Source: Nocardioides ungokensis (GTDB taxonomy: Bacteria; Actinomycetota; Actinomycetes; Propionibacteriales; Nocardioidaceae). Taken from it: 64,000 bases of DNA. The stretch spans positions 310,001-374,000 of the forward strand of contig NZ_CP059164.1 of NCBI RefSeq assembly GCF_013466985.1, read 5' to 3'. Shown piece by piece: positions 35,662 to 44,557 of this stretch. Under the pieces are notes generated by a model that saw nothing but the letters and a program-made list of their open reading frames with translations, searched no databases and had not been told where the DNA came from. The first letter of the stretch is position 1. Each line of letters begins with the position of its first letter. The position numbers and the translations under genes are program-made.

Positions 35662-36135
35662 GAGCACGACAACGGCGGTCTCGGTCGGTCGTAGCGCGGC
35701 GTAGGCGTCGAGGTTGTCGTCGATCTCGGCCCAGCGGGCCCACAACCGCGCGCGCTCCTCGCCCTCCGCCCGACGTGCGTGCACCGGTCGTGTCCCGTCG
35801 CGGGTCTGGGCGATCGCGTCCGGATGGTCCTGCAGGTTCAGCCACCAGGCCGGCTCGCCCGCGCCCCACCCGTTCATGGCCATCGTGACCAGGTTGCGGT
35901 CGTCCTCGAAGTAGCCGACGACGACCTGCCGCTGCCTCCCGGTGCGTCGGCCGGTCGTGGTGAGCCGCAGCGCTCCCCACCCGTCCGGCTTGGGCCGCCA
36001 CAGACCCACCCGCCCGCCGGACACGCGCAGCAGCGCGCGGTGCCCGTGCCAGAAGAGCCGCACGAACCACCGGGGCGGCAGCCGGGCCTTCCGCCCACGC
36101 GCCTCCCCGGCACTCGTCCCAGGTTCCTCGGACAC
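35650..36135 (-). CDS. F420-type (deazaflavin-dependent) nitroreductase-family protein
   Basis: A 161-residue split-barrel protein of the Ddn/FDR group. The typical LRLTTTGRRTGRQRQVVVGYFEDDRNLVTMA block and the WWLNLQDHPDA motif are present. These actinobacterial enzymes use F420H2 to reduce quinones, coumarins or nitroimidazoles. The ATG at 36135 gives the longest reasonable protein. It stands alone. Confidence 0.9.
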   Translation of the reverse strand: MSEEPGTSAGEARGRKARLPPRWFVRLFWHGHRALLRVSGGRVGLWRPKPDGWGALRLTTTGRRTGRQRQVVVGYFEDDRNLVTMAMNGWGAGEPAWWLNLQDHPDAIAQTRDGTRPVHARRAEGEERARLWARWAEIDDNLDAYAALRPTETAVVVLEPR

Positions 36136-36206
36136 ACCTCGAGCGTGACCGGCCCGGGACGGGCTCGCCAGGGTCGGAGGTCCGCGGCCACGGACCGCAG
36201 GTCAGG

Positions 36207-36560
36207 TCAGACGGGCTGCCACAGCTCCACCCGGTTGCCCTCGGGGTCGGTGACCCACCCGAAGCGACCGACACCCTCCATGTCCTGCGTCTCGTCGGCC
36301 ACGTCCGCTCCGCGGGAGCGGAGCTGGGCGAGCATCGCGTCGAGGTCGCCGACGCGGAAGTTGAGCATGGTGCCCTGGGTGCGGGACCCGAAGTAGTCGG
36401 TGTCGGAGCCGAACGTCGCGAACACCGTCGGCCCGTCTCCCTGTCGCCACAGGCCGTGCTCGTCTGCGTCGAGGCCGAGGCAGTCGCGGTACCACGCGCT
36501 CAGGGACTCCGGGTCGTCGGCCCGCAGGAAGTAACCACCGATTCCGAGCACCCGTTCCAT
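36207..36560 (-). CDS. VOC-family (glyoxalase-like) protein
   Basis: A 117-residue VOC protein: GIGGYFLRADDPESLSAWYRDCLGL in the first half, GTMLNFRVGDLDAMLAQLRSRG in the second and WVTDPEGNRVELWQP at the end. Metal-ligand His positions are not conserved at the start (GYFLRA), so it may be a binding protein rather than an enzyme. It is divergent from the lipoprotein gene, with 50 bases between starts. Confidence 0.85.
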   Translation of the reverse strand: MERVLGIGGYFLRADDPESLSAWYRDCLGLDADEHGLWRQGDGPTVFATFGSDTDYFGSRTQGTMLNFRVGDLDAMLAQLRSRGADVADETQDMEGVGRFGWVTDPEGNRVELWQPV

Positions 36561-36610
36561 GCCGCCAGATTGCCAGATTGCGGGAGCGGCGGCAGGACGG
36601 GACTGGCACG

Positions 36611-37153
36611 ATGCCGGGCGTGACGCGACGAACGACGGCCGGGCTGGTGATCGCCACGACGCTGGTCGCGGGTGGCTGCGCGGACGCGACCACCACCGGG
36701 GCGACGGCACCGGAGCCTGCCGAGGTCCGCAGCACCACCATCCAGGGCCACGAAGGCCGCTTCGTCGGTGCGGTCACGCACAGGCACGAGTACGCCGACC
36801 CCGGCATCACGATGACCCCACCGCCGGCCGCGGCGAGGGCAGACGTCTCGTGGACGGATGCCTTCGATGCGTGCTTCGCGGGCGCACTCCAGTGCGTCAC
36901 CACCGACGACGCCGTGGTGAGCCTGGCGATGGTGACGGGACCCGGCAACGCCGTGGTCCACGGCCGGCAGATGTTCGAGGACGCCCTGACGTACGTCGTC
37001 ACCTGGGAACCCGTCGACTGCTACCGGCCCGACCTCGCCGGGTCACGGTGCCGCCTGGTCGACCTGATCACCGCGGACGACGGGAACCTCCCGGCCGGGA
37101 CCAACGTGTACACCTTCGAGATCCCCGAGTCATCGCCGCCGCCCAGCGACTGA
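36611..37153 (+). CDS. Hypothetical lipoprotein
   Basis: A 180-residue protein with a lipobox (VAGGC) after a 22-residue signal helix, so it is predicted to be lipid-anchored outside the membrane. The mature part has four further Cys (DACFAGALQCV, VDCYRPDLAGSRCRL) that may form two disulfides. I do not recognise the fold. Start ATG 36611. Confidence 0.82.
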   Translation: MPGVTRRTTAGLVIATTLVAGGCADATTTGATAPEPAEVRSTTIQGHEGRFVGAVTHRHEYADPGITMTPPPAAARADVSWTDAFDACFAGALQCVTTDDAVVSLAMVTGPGNAVVHGRQMFEDALTYVVTWEPVDCYRPDLAGSRCRLVDLITADDGNLPAGTNVYTFEIPESSPPPSD

Positions 37154-37168
37154 TCAGTGGCCCGTCGA

Positions 37169-37483
37169 TCATCGACCGTCGTCGGACAGCTCGCGCCGCT
37201 CGTGCAGGGCGCTGCTGGGCCGCCGGCAGGAAGGCAGGCACGGCGCCTCGGCCCCCGGGTGCTTCTCGTTGAGGTGGAAGATCCATCGGTCCATCGCCGC
37301 CATGAAGCCGTTGTCGGCGCCGGGGCGGTAGGCCGACCAGCTGCGGTTGCCCTTGACGCGGCAGGTGGTGCAGCTGATCTTGTAGACGAACTGCTGGTCC
37401 GCACCGAGGTCGATCTTCACCCTCGCCAGAGGACCTGCCTCTGCTGCGGCCTTCTTCTCACGAGCAGATCGGCTCGCCGTCAT
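37169..37483 (-). CDS. Small putative zinc-binding protein
   Basis: 104 residues with a basic head and a Cys38-x2-Cys41 (SCTTC) followed by His70-x4-His75 (HLNEKH), a spacing that fits a treble-clef or zinc-ribbon-like site. AGGAG lies six bases before the ATG, so it is probably a true gene. No family is recognised. It is convergent with the lipoprotein gene. Confidence 0.72.
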   Translation of the reverse strand: MTASRSAREKKAAAEAGPLARVKIDLGADQQFVYKISCTTCRVKGNRSWSAYRPGADNGFMAAMDRWIFHLNEKHPGAEAPCLPSCRRPSSALHERRELSDDGR

Positions 37484-37545
37484 GTCGCACTCCTGTTGGG
37501 TCGGCGTGTGGAGCCTACGTCGGCGGCTGCTGTCAGGATGACTCG

Positions 37546-37897
37546 GTGACCGGCTGCACGATCGCGGACCTCTTCGACCTGGCCGACCAGCTGCCGGAGG
37601 TCACCCGGGTCGACAACGGCCTACTGGCGCATCGCGGTCGGCAACCACACCTTCGGCTACCTCTGGGAGCCCACCCGCACCGTCGGTCTCAAGCAGACCC
37701 TGGCCGAGCAGCTCGCGCTGGTCGCCGAACGTCCCGAGACCTTCGAGGTCCAGTTCACCACGGGTGGGTTCGGCTGGGTCGTGGTCCGGCTGGAGGGGGT
37801 CGAGCGCGACGAGCTGGCCGAGCTCACCTTCGAGGCGTGGCGGCTCACGGCGCCGGCCGCGCTGGTCGATCGCCGCGGAGACCGGCTGCCCAGCTGA
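37546..37897 (+). pseudogene. YjbR/MmcQ-like protein, frameshifted
   Basis: About 117 residues of a YjbR/CyaY-fold protein. The first frame (GTG 37546) gives FDLADQLPEVTRVDNG. An extra C at 37620-37621 shifts the frame, and the next one continues YWRIAVGNHTFGYLWEPT, QFTTGGFGWVVVRL and the C-terminal helix to 37897. Members of this family are small DNA-binding-fold proteins of uncertain role. Confidence 0.75.
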
Positions 37898-37979
37898 CCC
37901 CCTTGCGTCCACCATCGGAAGTCACGATGCTGAGGACGGGGCCGGAACCTCGCAGGGCGACGGCCGAGGAGGAGACGCC

Positions 37980-38875
37980 ATGATCCTCGTCGTGGGCGGG
38001 TCGGGAGACCTGGGAGGCCGCATCGTCAGACGGCTGCGGGACGGCGGGGCGGAGGTCCGGTGCCTGGTGCGTCCGGCCGTGAGCGACGCCACGCTGCGCG
38101 GGTGGGGGGTGGACGTCGTACGCGGGGACCTCACCGATCCCGCGAGCCTGCGCGCGGCGTGCGAGGGAGTGGAGACCGTCGTCGCGTCGGCGACGGCGGT
38201 CGCCCGGATGCTCGCCGGGGCCAGGCACCCCGACATCCACGAGGTCGACGAGGTGGGGATGGCGGCACTCGTCGACGCCGCAGCAGGCGCCGGCGTGGCG
38301 AGGTTCGTCTACGTCTCGTACGCCGGGGTCGACTCGGCGCTGGGCACGCCGCTCGAGCGCGCCAAGGTCTCGACCGAAGCGCGGCTCGCGCGGTCACCGA
38401 TGCGCAGGGTCGTGGTGCGACCCGATGCGTTCCAGGAGGTCCACCTGGCGCCCCTCGGACGGTTCGACGTCCGCGCCGGCAAGGTGGCGGTGTTCGGGAA
38501 GGGCGACACCAGGCGTCGCTGGGTGGCGACCGAGGACGTCGCGGCGCTCGTCGTCGCCGTGACCGGTGAGGAGGACCCACCCGACGTGGTCACGTTCGGT
38601 GGCCCGGAGGCGTTGAGCCGCAACGAGGCCATCGCCCTGGCCGAGCAGGCGACCGGGAGGACCATGAAGGTCCAGCGGATGCCCCGTGCCGTGGCGAGCG
38701 TCGGCATGCGGCTGCTGCTGGGCCGCCCGAATCCCGCGCTGGCGACGGTCTTCGGCCTCGGGTTGATGATGGATCAGCACGAGGCCACCTGGGACGACAC
38801 CCCGCTGCGCGAACGAGGCATCCCCCGCGCCCGGCCAGCGACTGGATCAGGGATCAGGCGGCTGCCGCGAGCTGA
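37980..38875 (+). pseudogene. NmrA-like NAD(P)-binding protein, frameshifted at the C-terminus
   Basis: An atypical SDR of about 298 residues. The dinucleotide motif VVGGSGDLGGRIVRRL is at residue 4, followed by CLVRPAVSDA and the FVYVSYAGVDSA stretch. It resembles NmrA/TMR-like redox sensors and NADH-ubiquinone accessory proteins. The end is shifted: atcccccgcg at 38820-38829 needs one more C, after which the frame reads ASDWIRDQAAAAS to a stop at 38875. Otherwise translation runs on antisense through the next gene. Confidence 0.8.
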
Positions 38876-38889
38876 CGCCTCGACGACGC

Positions 38890-39709
38890 TCAGGGTCGAC
38901 CGGCGTGCGGTGCCGGAGCCGGATGGGTCAGCACCTGCCCGGTGCGCTCGCCGCCACCGTGTTGCCAGTCGAGCCGCTCCCAGTCCGTCGCCACGATGTG
39001 CAGCAGCCGACCGTCGGGACCGCCCAGCATGCACGCGAAGCAGCCACGATCGACCTCGACGGTCTCGAGCACCCGCCCGCCCTCGCTGACCCGACGGCAG
39101 TGCCGGTTGGGCACGTCGGCGTACCAGACGGCGCCGTCGGCATCGAGGCAGATGCCGTCCGGCGCAGCGTCGCCGCCCAGGTCCGCCCAGGTCCCGGCGG
39201 TCCGAGAGGGAGGCGTCGGCGGCGATGGTGAAGGCGGTGAGCCGGTGCGCGTGCGACTCCGCGACGATGAGGGTCGAGCCGTCGGGGGTGACGGCCATGC
39301 CGTTGGGGAACCACAGGTCGTCGGCGACGTCCCGGGTCTCGCCGTCGGGGGTGACGACCGCGAGCACGCCGGGACGCGGCTCCTCGCCGGGCATCGAGCC
39401 GGGCATGTTCACGAAGGCGCGGCCGAGGGGGTCGACGACGATCTCGTTCCACGGACGCCCGGTGCCGCCGTACGGCGCCAGGTCCGGGCCGACAAAGACA
39501 CCGCGACGGGTCGTGTAGACCTCCCGGCCGTCGGGCAGCCAGTCGACCGAGAAGGGCAGTCCCTCGATCCGGCGGACGACGGCGGTGTGACCGTGCGAGT
39601 CGACGGTGAGGACCTCACCGGCCAGCCAGTCGCACACCCAGAGCAGTCCGTCGTGCCATCGAGGTGACTCGCCCATGGCGAGTCCGGTGGCGAGCACGTC
39701 AGTCTTCAT
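38890..39709 (-). pseudogene. SMP-30/gluconolactonase-like protein, frameshifted
   Basis: A six-bladed propeller of about 273 residues. GESPRWHDGLLWVCDWLAG at the start, WFPNGMAVTPDGSTLIVAES in the middle and PDGICLDADGAVWYADV later supply the Glu, Asn and Asp metal ligands of the SMP-30 family. The break is at about 39200, where ccggg has one G too many; the later frame gives TWADLGGDAAPDG and ends at 38890. It would hydrolyse a sugar lactone. Convergent with the NmrA-like gene 14 bases away. Confidence 0.82.
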
Positions 39710-39755
39710 GACCAGTCAGACCGGGCCCAGCGGGAGGACTCATCGTCACTCCGGG

Positions 39756-40699
39756 TCAGTCGCTCGCAGAGCCCGACGGGTGCGCGCGCAACCCCTCGGC
39801 GAGCTCGGCCAGCGCCCGGGAGAGGTCCACGGTCGGAGCCCAGCCCCACCCCCGCGCCCGTCCGGCCAGGATGCGGCCGGTCCACGCGGGGCGGTCGTCC
39901 CAGACCGGGTCGACCCCGACGGCGGCCGTGACGGTCTCGTAGTAGTCACGCACCGTGGCCGGGTCCGCGGCGACGTTGACGGCGGTGCACCCGCCCTCCA
40001 CCGGCCCGGTCCCGGCGTCCGTCGAGGACTCGACGCGACCCGAGGCCACGTCGGCGGTGAGCGCGACGAGGTCGTCGACGTGGACCCACGCGAAGCTCTG
40101 CCCCGGGACGGCGTGCCGGGCCTGCTCCTGGTCGCGGATCATGGCCGGGCGGACGGCGTTCCAGATCGACGTCTCGCCCGGGCCGAGGATCGCCGGCGGA
40201 CGCACGAGGACGCGGGTGAGCCCGTCGATCCCGGCCACGCGGCGTCGGTGTCGCGCTTGGTCACGGCGTAGGCGTCGGCGTCGTCGCCGACGAGCGGTGA
40301 CGTCTCGTCCACGTCCCCGACTCCAGGCGAGCGGTCGTAGACCCCCGCGGTCGAGATGTGCACCAGCCGCTCGACATCGGCACCGCGCGCGGCCCGTGCC
40401 AGCACCGGCGTGCCCTCGACCGCGATCCGGTGCTGGGTCTCGAGGTCGGACCCCATCGGGTGCACCGTCGTCACCACGGCACTCGCGCCAGCGACGACCG
40501 CGGCCGCCAGCTCGGGGTCGTGGAAGTCGCCGACCCACTCCTCGACGCCGGTGAGCGCCGGGGCGCTGCCGGGGCGTCGTACGACGGCGCGCACGGTCGC
40601 GCCGCGCTCGACCAGCGCCGCGCAGGTGCGCGAGCCGACGAGGCCGTTGGCCCCGGTGACCACGACGAGGGCGGTGGGTGCAGTGCTCGACTCACTCAT
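39756..40699 (-). pseudogene. NAD-dependent epimerase/dehydratase-like protein, frameshifted
   Basis: An extended SDR of about 314 residues. The first frame from ATG 40699 has VVVTGANGLVGSRTCAAL, HISTAGVYDRSPG and the YAVTK active-site motif. Near 40238 one G is missing in gcgtggcc; the next frame continues VAGIDGLTRVLVRPPAILGPG and the substrate-binding C-terminal part, ending at 39756. The ATG overlaps the stop of the small upstream gene in an ATGA junction. Confidence 0.82.
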
Positions 40700-40969
40700 G
40701 CGGACACGATGGCACGCGCGACGAGGTATCCCTGCGGCTGGACCTCGTCGGGGTCCGCGGCCGGTCCGCCCAGAAGACGACCTCGAAGCGGGCCTCGGTG
40801 AAGCAGCGCTCCATCTCGTGGCGGGACAGCCAGTAGATGTCGAACCCGATGCCGAGATCCAGCGAGGCGCCTCCGCGGCGGAGCGAGTCGTCGCCCAGCT
40901 TGAAGGCCGTGGCCACGCCTCCGCCAGCACGTCGTGGGCGGCGCGCAGCTCCTCGGTCCTCGGATCCAC
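40696..40969 (-). pseudogene. Short methyltransferase-tail-like gene with two frameshifts
   Basis: About 91 codons from a GTG at 40969, covering three frames. The pieces read RTEELRAAHDVLAEA, then ATAFKLGDDSLRRGG and YWLSRHEMERCFTEARFEVVFWA, then DPDEVQPQGYLVARAI to the stop at 40696. One G is missing near 40917 (gcgtggcc) and one near 40770 (ccgcgg). The middle and end look like the C-terminal part of SAM-dependent methyltransferases, but the SAM-binding half is absent. It may be a truncated gene as well as a frameshifted one. Confidence 0.6.
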
Positions 40970-41010
40970 GACGGCACCCTAGTGGTGCCCGCGGCTAGGC
41001 TTGGCGGGCA

Positions 41011-44000
41011 ATGCGTGGGACCTCGGTCGAACGCCGGAGCAACGTGCCCGCGGAGCTGTCGAGCTTCGTGGGACGCAGGCATGAGCTCGCCTCGGTGCGG
41101 GCCGGGCTGGCCTCGCACCGGCTCGTGACGCTGCTCGGATCGGGCGGGATCGGCAAGACCAGGCTGGCGTTCCGGGTCGCGGCGGACCAGGAGCGCGGAC
41201 TGGCCGACGGCGCCTGGGTCGCGGAGCTGGCTCCTGTGCAGGTGCCCGAGCTGGTCGCCGAGGCGGTGGTCGGGGCGCTGGGCATCCGGTCCACCGAGCG
41301 GGGCAGCCCCACCGAACGCCTCGTCGCGCACCTGCGCAGCCGCGAGCTGCTGCTGGTGCTCGACAACTGCGAGCACGTGCAGGAGGCCGCCGCGGCACTG
41401 GTGGCGGAGCTGCTGGCCCGGTGTCCCGGCGTCCGGATCCTGGTCACCAGCCGGCACGCGCTGGCCCTGCCCGAGGAGCTGGTGCTGCGGGTGCCGCCGT
41501 TGCCGATGCCCGTCCCGGGCCGCGCCGCCGGTTCGCCGGAGGCGTTGATGCACTACGACGCGGTCCGGCTCTTCGTCGACCGGGCCACCGCGAGCTGGCC
41601 GTCGTTCCAGGTCACCGAGGCCAACCAGGACGCGCTCGCCGAGCTGGTCCGGCGGCTCGACGGGATGCCGCTCGCGATCGAGCTGGCGTCGGTGCGCGTG
41701 CGGTCGCTGACCGTGCAGCAGCTGCTCAACCGGCTCGGCGACCGCTTCGCGGTGCTCACCCGGGGGAACCGCGCCGCGCTGCCCCGGCAGCAGACCCTCC
41801 GGGCGCTGCTCGACTGGAGCCACGACCTGCTCGAGCCCCGCGAGCGGCTCGCGTGGGCGCGGGCGTCGGTATTCCGGGGCGGGTTCGACCTCGCGGCCCT
41901 GGAGGCCGTCGCCTGCGACGACGACCTTCCCGCGGCCGCGCTCGCCGAGGTCGTCGACGGGCTGGTGTCCAAGTCGATTCTCGTCCGTGAGCCGGCCGAG
42001 GTCGGCGGGGCATCGCGCTTCCACATGCTGGAGTCGTTGCGCGAGTACGGCGACGCCCGGCTGGCCGAGGTCGGCGGTGTCGAGGTGCACGCCGAACGGC
42101 ACCGCCGCTGGTACGCCGGGATGGCCGCAACCGCCGCCGCCGAGCTCTTCGGCCCGGCCCAGGTGGACTGGTTCGCCCGACTGCGCGCCGACCACGACAA
42201 CCTGGCCGCCGCCCTCGGACGCCTTGCCCGCGCCCCGGCCGCCGACCCGGCCCACGACCCGGCCCACGACCCGGGCGCCGCCGTCGAGGGCCTGCGGATG
42301 GCCTCGACGCTGCAGCACCACTGGGTGATGGTGGGCCGCTTCGGGGAGGGCCGCGCCTGGGCGGAGCGGCTGTTGGCCCGGCTGCCGCCATCAACCGACG
42401 ACGAGCCCCCCGAAAGCAGGGTTGCGCGGGCCGCCGGCGAGGAGGTCGCGGGCCGGCTGGCCGTCCTGCAGGGGGAGATCGACGTCGGTCGGCCGCTGCT
42501 GGAGCAGTCGCTCGCGGCGGCGACCGCAGCCGGGGACCCCACGTGGCGTGCGCACGCCCTGCACGGGCTCGCGCTGGCCTCGGCCTTCTGGGGTGAGCCC
42601 GCGGCGGCACTGCCACTGCTGGAGGAGGCGCTGGCGCTGCATGGGAAGGGCACGGACCCCTTCGGCGTCCCGCTCGCCCTGGTCCAGCTCGCCACGGTGC
42701 ACGCCACCCTGGGCGACCCCGACCGGGCGATGGCGTACGCCGAGGAGTGCATCGGGCTCAGCGAGGCGGCGTCCGAGCGCTGGTGCGCCGCGATGGCGCG
42801 CTGGGTGCAGGCCCTGGTCCAGTGGCGGCTCGGCCGGGGTGCCCGGGCACGCACCTACGCCCGTGAGGTGCTGCGGCTCAAGGAGCCGTTCGGCGACCGG
42901 ATGGGCATGGCGATGTCGGTCGAGGTGGTCGCGTGGGCGGAGTCCGAGGCGGGCCGCACGGTGGAGGCCGCCCGGCTCCTGGGTGCGGTGCAGGCCGCGC
43001 TCGACTCGATCGGGGCGAGCCTCTTCGGCCACCTGCACGACGACCACGACCGCTGCCTCGCACGGACCCGCGAGGCGCTCGGCGACGCCTTCGACCCGGC
43101 GTTCGAGGAGGGGACCTTGCTGCGCTTCGACGACGCGGTCGCGATCGCCGTGGGGCGGCGTACGCCGGCTCCGACGGCCGCATCCGGCGACGGCGTCCGG
43201 CTGACCCGGCGGGAGAGCGAGGTCGCCGCGCTGGTGGCCGAGGGCCTGACCGACCGCGAGATAGCCGAGCGGCTGGTGATGGCGCGGCGTACTGCCGAGG
43301 GCCACGTCGGCCACATCCTCGGCAAGCTCAGCCTCACCTCCCGGACCCAGCTGGCCGCGTGGGTGGCCGACCAACAACAGGATCAGCGACAGGAACTGCG
43401 GCCCGAAACCGGCTCGAGCCGCGACCGGACTAGACCGTCCCGGCCGGACCCCAGCCGTGCTTCCCCCGTTTGGGGCACGGGCCCGCGACAACTCCGGGGT
43501 GTTGAGCACAATGACGGGTGCGGGGGGCACGCTGCCTGGGGAGGGAGCCACGTGTCCGCGAAGTCCTTGCTTCGTCGCGCCCGCTGGACGGGGGAGGTCC
43601 TGGCGGCGGCCTTGGCCGTCGCGCTGGCCGTCGGCGGCACGAGTGCGTCGGCGACCACCGCACCGAACGTGCCGTGGTCGTCGTACCTCAACGGCTGGAC
43701 CGACCAGTACGTGCCGACCAGCTCGAACGACTGCGTGGCCGGCCGCGACAACTGCCTCAAGGCGACGCTCAAGGAGCTCTCAAGGATCGCCGACGCCACC
43801 GCGAAGAGCTGTTCGCACGACGCGGTCTTCGCGCGCGCCTACGTGCGGATGACGCAGACGTACGGCTGGAGCCGGGACATCCCCGGCTACTACCAGGACG
43901 TGCCGTTCGCCAACCACCAGGACGCCGTCTTCGCCAAGCACTACACCGACGCCTACTACGCCTACACCTCGGGCGATCTCGCCTCGGTGCCGCAGGCGTG

Positions 44001-44538
44001 GCGCATCGCGTTCGACGCCTCACGCGACGAGCGGGTCAGCGCCACCGGGAGCCTCCTGCTCGGCATGAACGCCCACATCAACCGCGACCTGCCGTTCGTG
44101 CTGGCCTCGGTCGGGCTGGTCGCGCCGGACGGGTCCTCGCGCAAGCCTGACTACGACGCGGTCGAGAAGTGGCTCTACACCGCCACCGAGCCGCTGCTGG
44201 CCGAGGTCGCGGCTCGCTTCGACCCCAGCGCAGACGATGCGGAGGACCCCTTCGGGCTCAACAACCTCGTGCTGTTCCAGATCGTCTCCGGGTGGCGCGA
44301 GCAGGCCTGGCGCAACGCCGAGGCGCTGGTGTCGGCGCCGACCCCGCAGGCCCGTGCCCTCGTCGCCGCCAACATCGAGAACGACGCCGCCGCCGAGGCG
44401 CAGAACATCCTGGCCACGCAGTCCTACGTGCCGCCGCTGACGTCGTCCACTGCCCGGGACCAGTGGTGCGCCGCGCACCACGACGACGCGCCGCCGATGC
44501 CCTACGACTTCGGCACTGCCAAGCCCTACGGCTACTAG
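41011..44538 (+). CDS. AfsR/LuxR-type ATPase regulator reading through into a DUF5995 protein
   Basis: A single open frame of 1175 codons. Residues 1-788 form a complete regulator: P-loop ATPase (Walker A GSGGIGKT at 43-50, VLDNCEH Walker B, GMPLAIELASVRV), a TPR-like middle and a C-terminal LuxR helix-turn-helix (LTRRESEVAALVAEGLTDREIAERL) ending near 43380. No stop follows. The frame crosses about 57 codons of low-complexity sequence into a secreted protein that has its own ribosome binding site and start at 43552. Either a stop has been lost by an indel or the two are fused. Normal gene sizes favour two genes. Confidence 0.82.
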   Translation: MRGTSVERRSNVPAELSSFVGRRHELASVRAGLASHRLVTLLGSGGIGKTRLAFRVAADQERGLADGAWVAELAPVQVPELVAEAVVGALGIRSTERGSPTERLVAHLRSRELLLVLDNCEHVQEAAAALVAELLARCPGVRILVTSRHALALPEELVLRVPPLPMPVPGRAAGSPEALMHYDAVRLFVDRATASWPSFQVTEANQDALAELVRRLDGMPLAIELASVRVRSLTVQQLLNRLGDRFAVLTRGNRAALPRQQTLRALLDWSHDLLEPRERLAWARASVFRGGFDLAALEAVACDDDLPAAALAEVVDGLVSKSILVREPAEVGGASRFHMLESLREYGDARLAEVGGVEVHAERHRRWYAGMAATAAAELFGPAQVDWFARLRADHDNLAAALGRLARAPAADPAHDPAHDPGAAVEGLRMASTLQHHWVMVGRFGEGRAWAERLLARLPPSTDDEPPESRVARAAGEEVAGRLAVLQGEIDVGRPLLEQSLAAATAAGDPTWRAHALHGLALASAFWGEPAAALPLLEEALALHGKGTDPFGVPLALVQLATVHATLGDPDRAMAYAEECIGLSEAASERWCAAMARWVQALVQWRLGRGARARTYAREVLRLKEPFGDRMGMAMSVEVVAWAESEAGRTVEAARLLGAVQAALDSIGASLFGHLHDDHDRCLARTREALGDAFDPAFEEGTLLRFDDAVAIAVGRRTPAPTAASGDGVRLTRRESEVAALVAEGLTDREIAERLVMARRTAEGHVGHILGKLSLTSRTQLAAWVADQQQDQRQELRPETGSSRDRTRPSRPDPSRASPVWGTGPRQLRGVEHNDGCGGHAAWGGSHVSAKSLLRRARWTGEVLAAALAVALAVGGTSASATTAPNVPWSSYLNGWTDQYVPTSSNDCVAGRDNCLKATLKELSRIADATAKSCSHDAVFARAYVRMTQTYGWSRDIPGYYQDVPFANHQDAVFAKHYTDAYYAYTSGDLASVPQAWRIAFDASRDERVSATGSLLLGMNAHINRDLPFVLASVGLVAPDGSSRKPDYDAVEKWLYTATEPLLAEVAARFDPSADDAEDPFGLNNLVLFQIVSGWREQAWRNAEALVSAPTPQARALVAANIENDAAAEAQNILATQSYVPPLTSSTARDQWCAAHHDDAPPMPYDFGTAKPYGY
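43552..44538 (+). CDS. Secreted DUF5995-family protein
   Basis: A 328-residue protein. A GTG at 43552 is preceded by GGGAGGGAG and opens a signal peptide (RRARWTGEVLAAALAVALAV, then ASA). The mature part has the DUF5995 hallmark LLLGMNAHINRDLPFVLASVG at about residue 163, with Cys pairs nearby. The family's function is unknown; its His-Asn-Arg-Asp core may be catalytic. It is in frame with the upstream regulator, which lacks a stop. Confidence 0.82.
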   Translation: MSAKSLLRRARWTGEVLAAALAVALAVGGTSASATTAPNVPWSSYLNGWTDQYVPTSSNDCVAGRDNCLKATLKELSRIADATAKSCSHDAVFARAYVRMTQTYGWSRDIPGYYQDVPFANHQDAVFAKHYTDAYYAYTSGDLASVPQAWRIAFDASRDERVSATGSLLLGMNAHINRDLPFVLASVGLVAPDGSSRKPDYDAVEKWLYTATEPLLAEVAARFDPSADDAEDPFGLNNLVLFQIVSGWREQAWRNAEALVSAPTPQARALVAANIENDAAAEAQNILATQSYVPPLTSSTARDQWCAAHHDDAPPMPYDFGTAKPYGY

Positions 44539-44557
44539 ACGGGGCTGACCGGACACG

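Noticed and set aside
42241..42275. Tandem gacccggcccac repeats
   Set aside because: A short in-frame linker repeat (DPAH) inside the regulator's helical region; no sign of a mobile or regulatory role.
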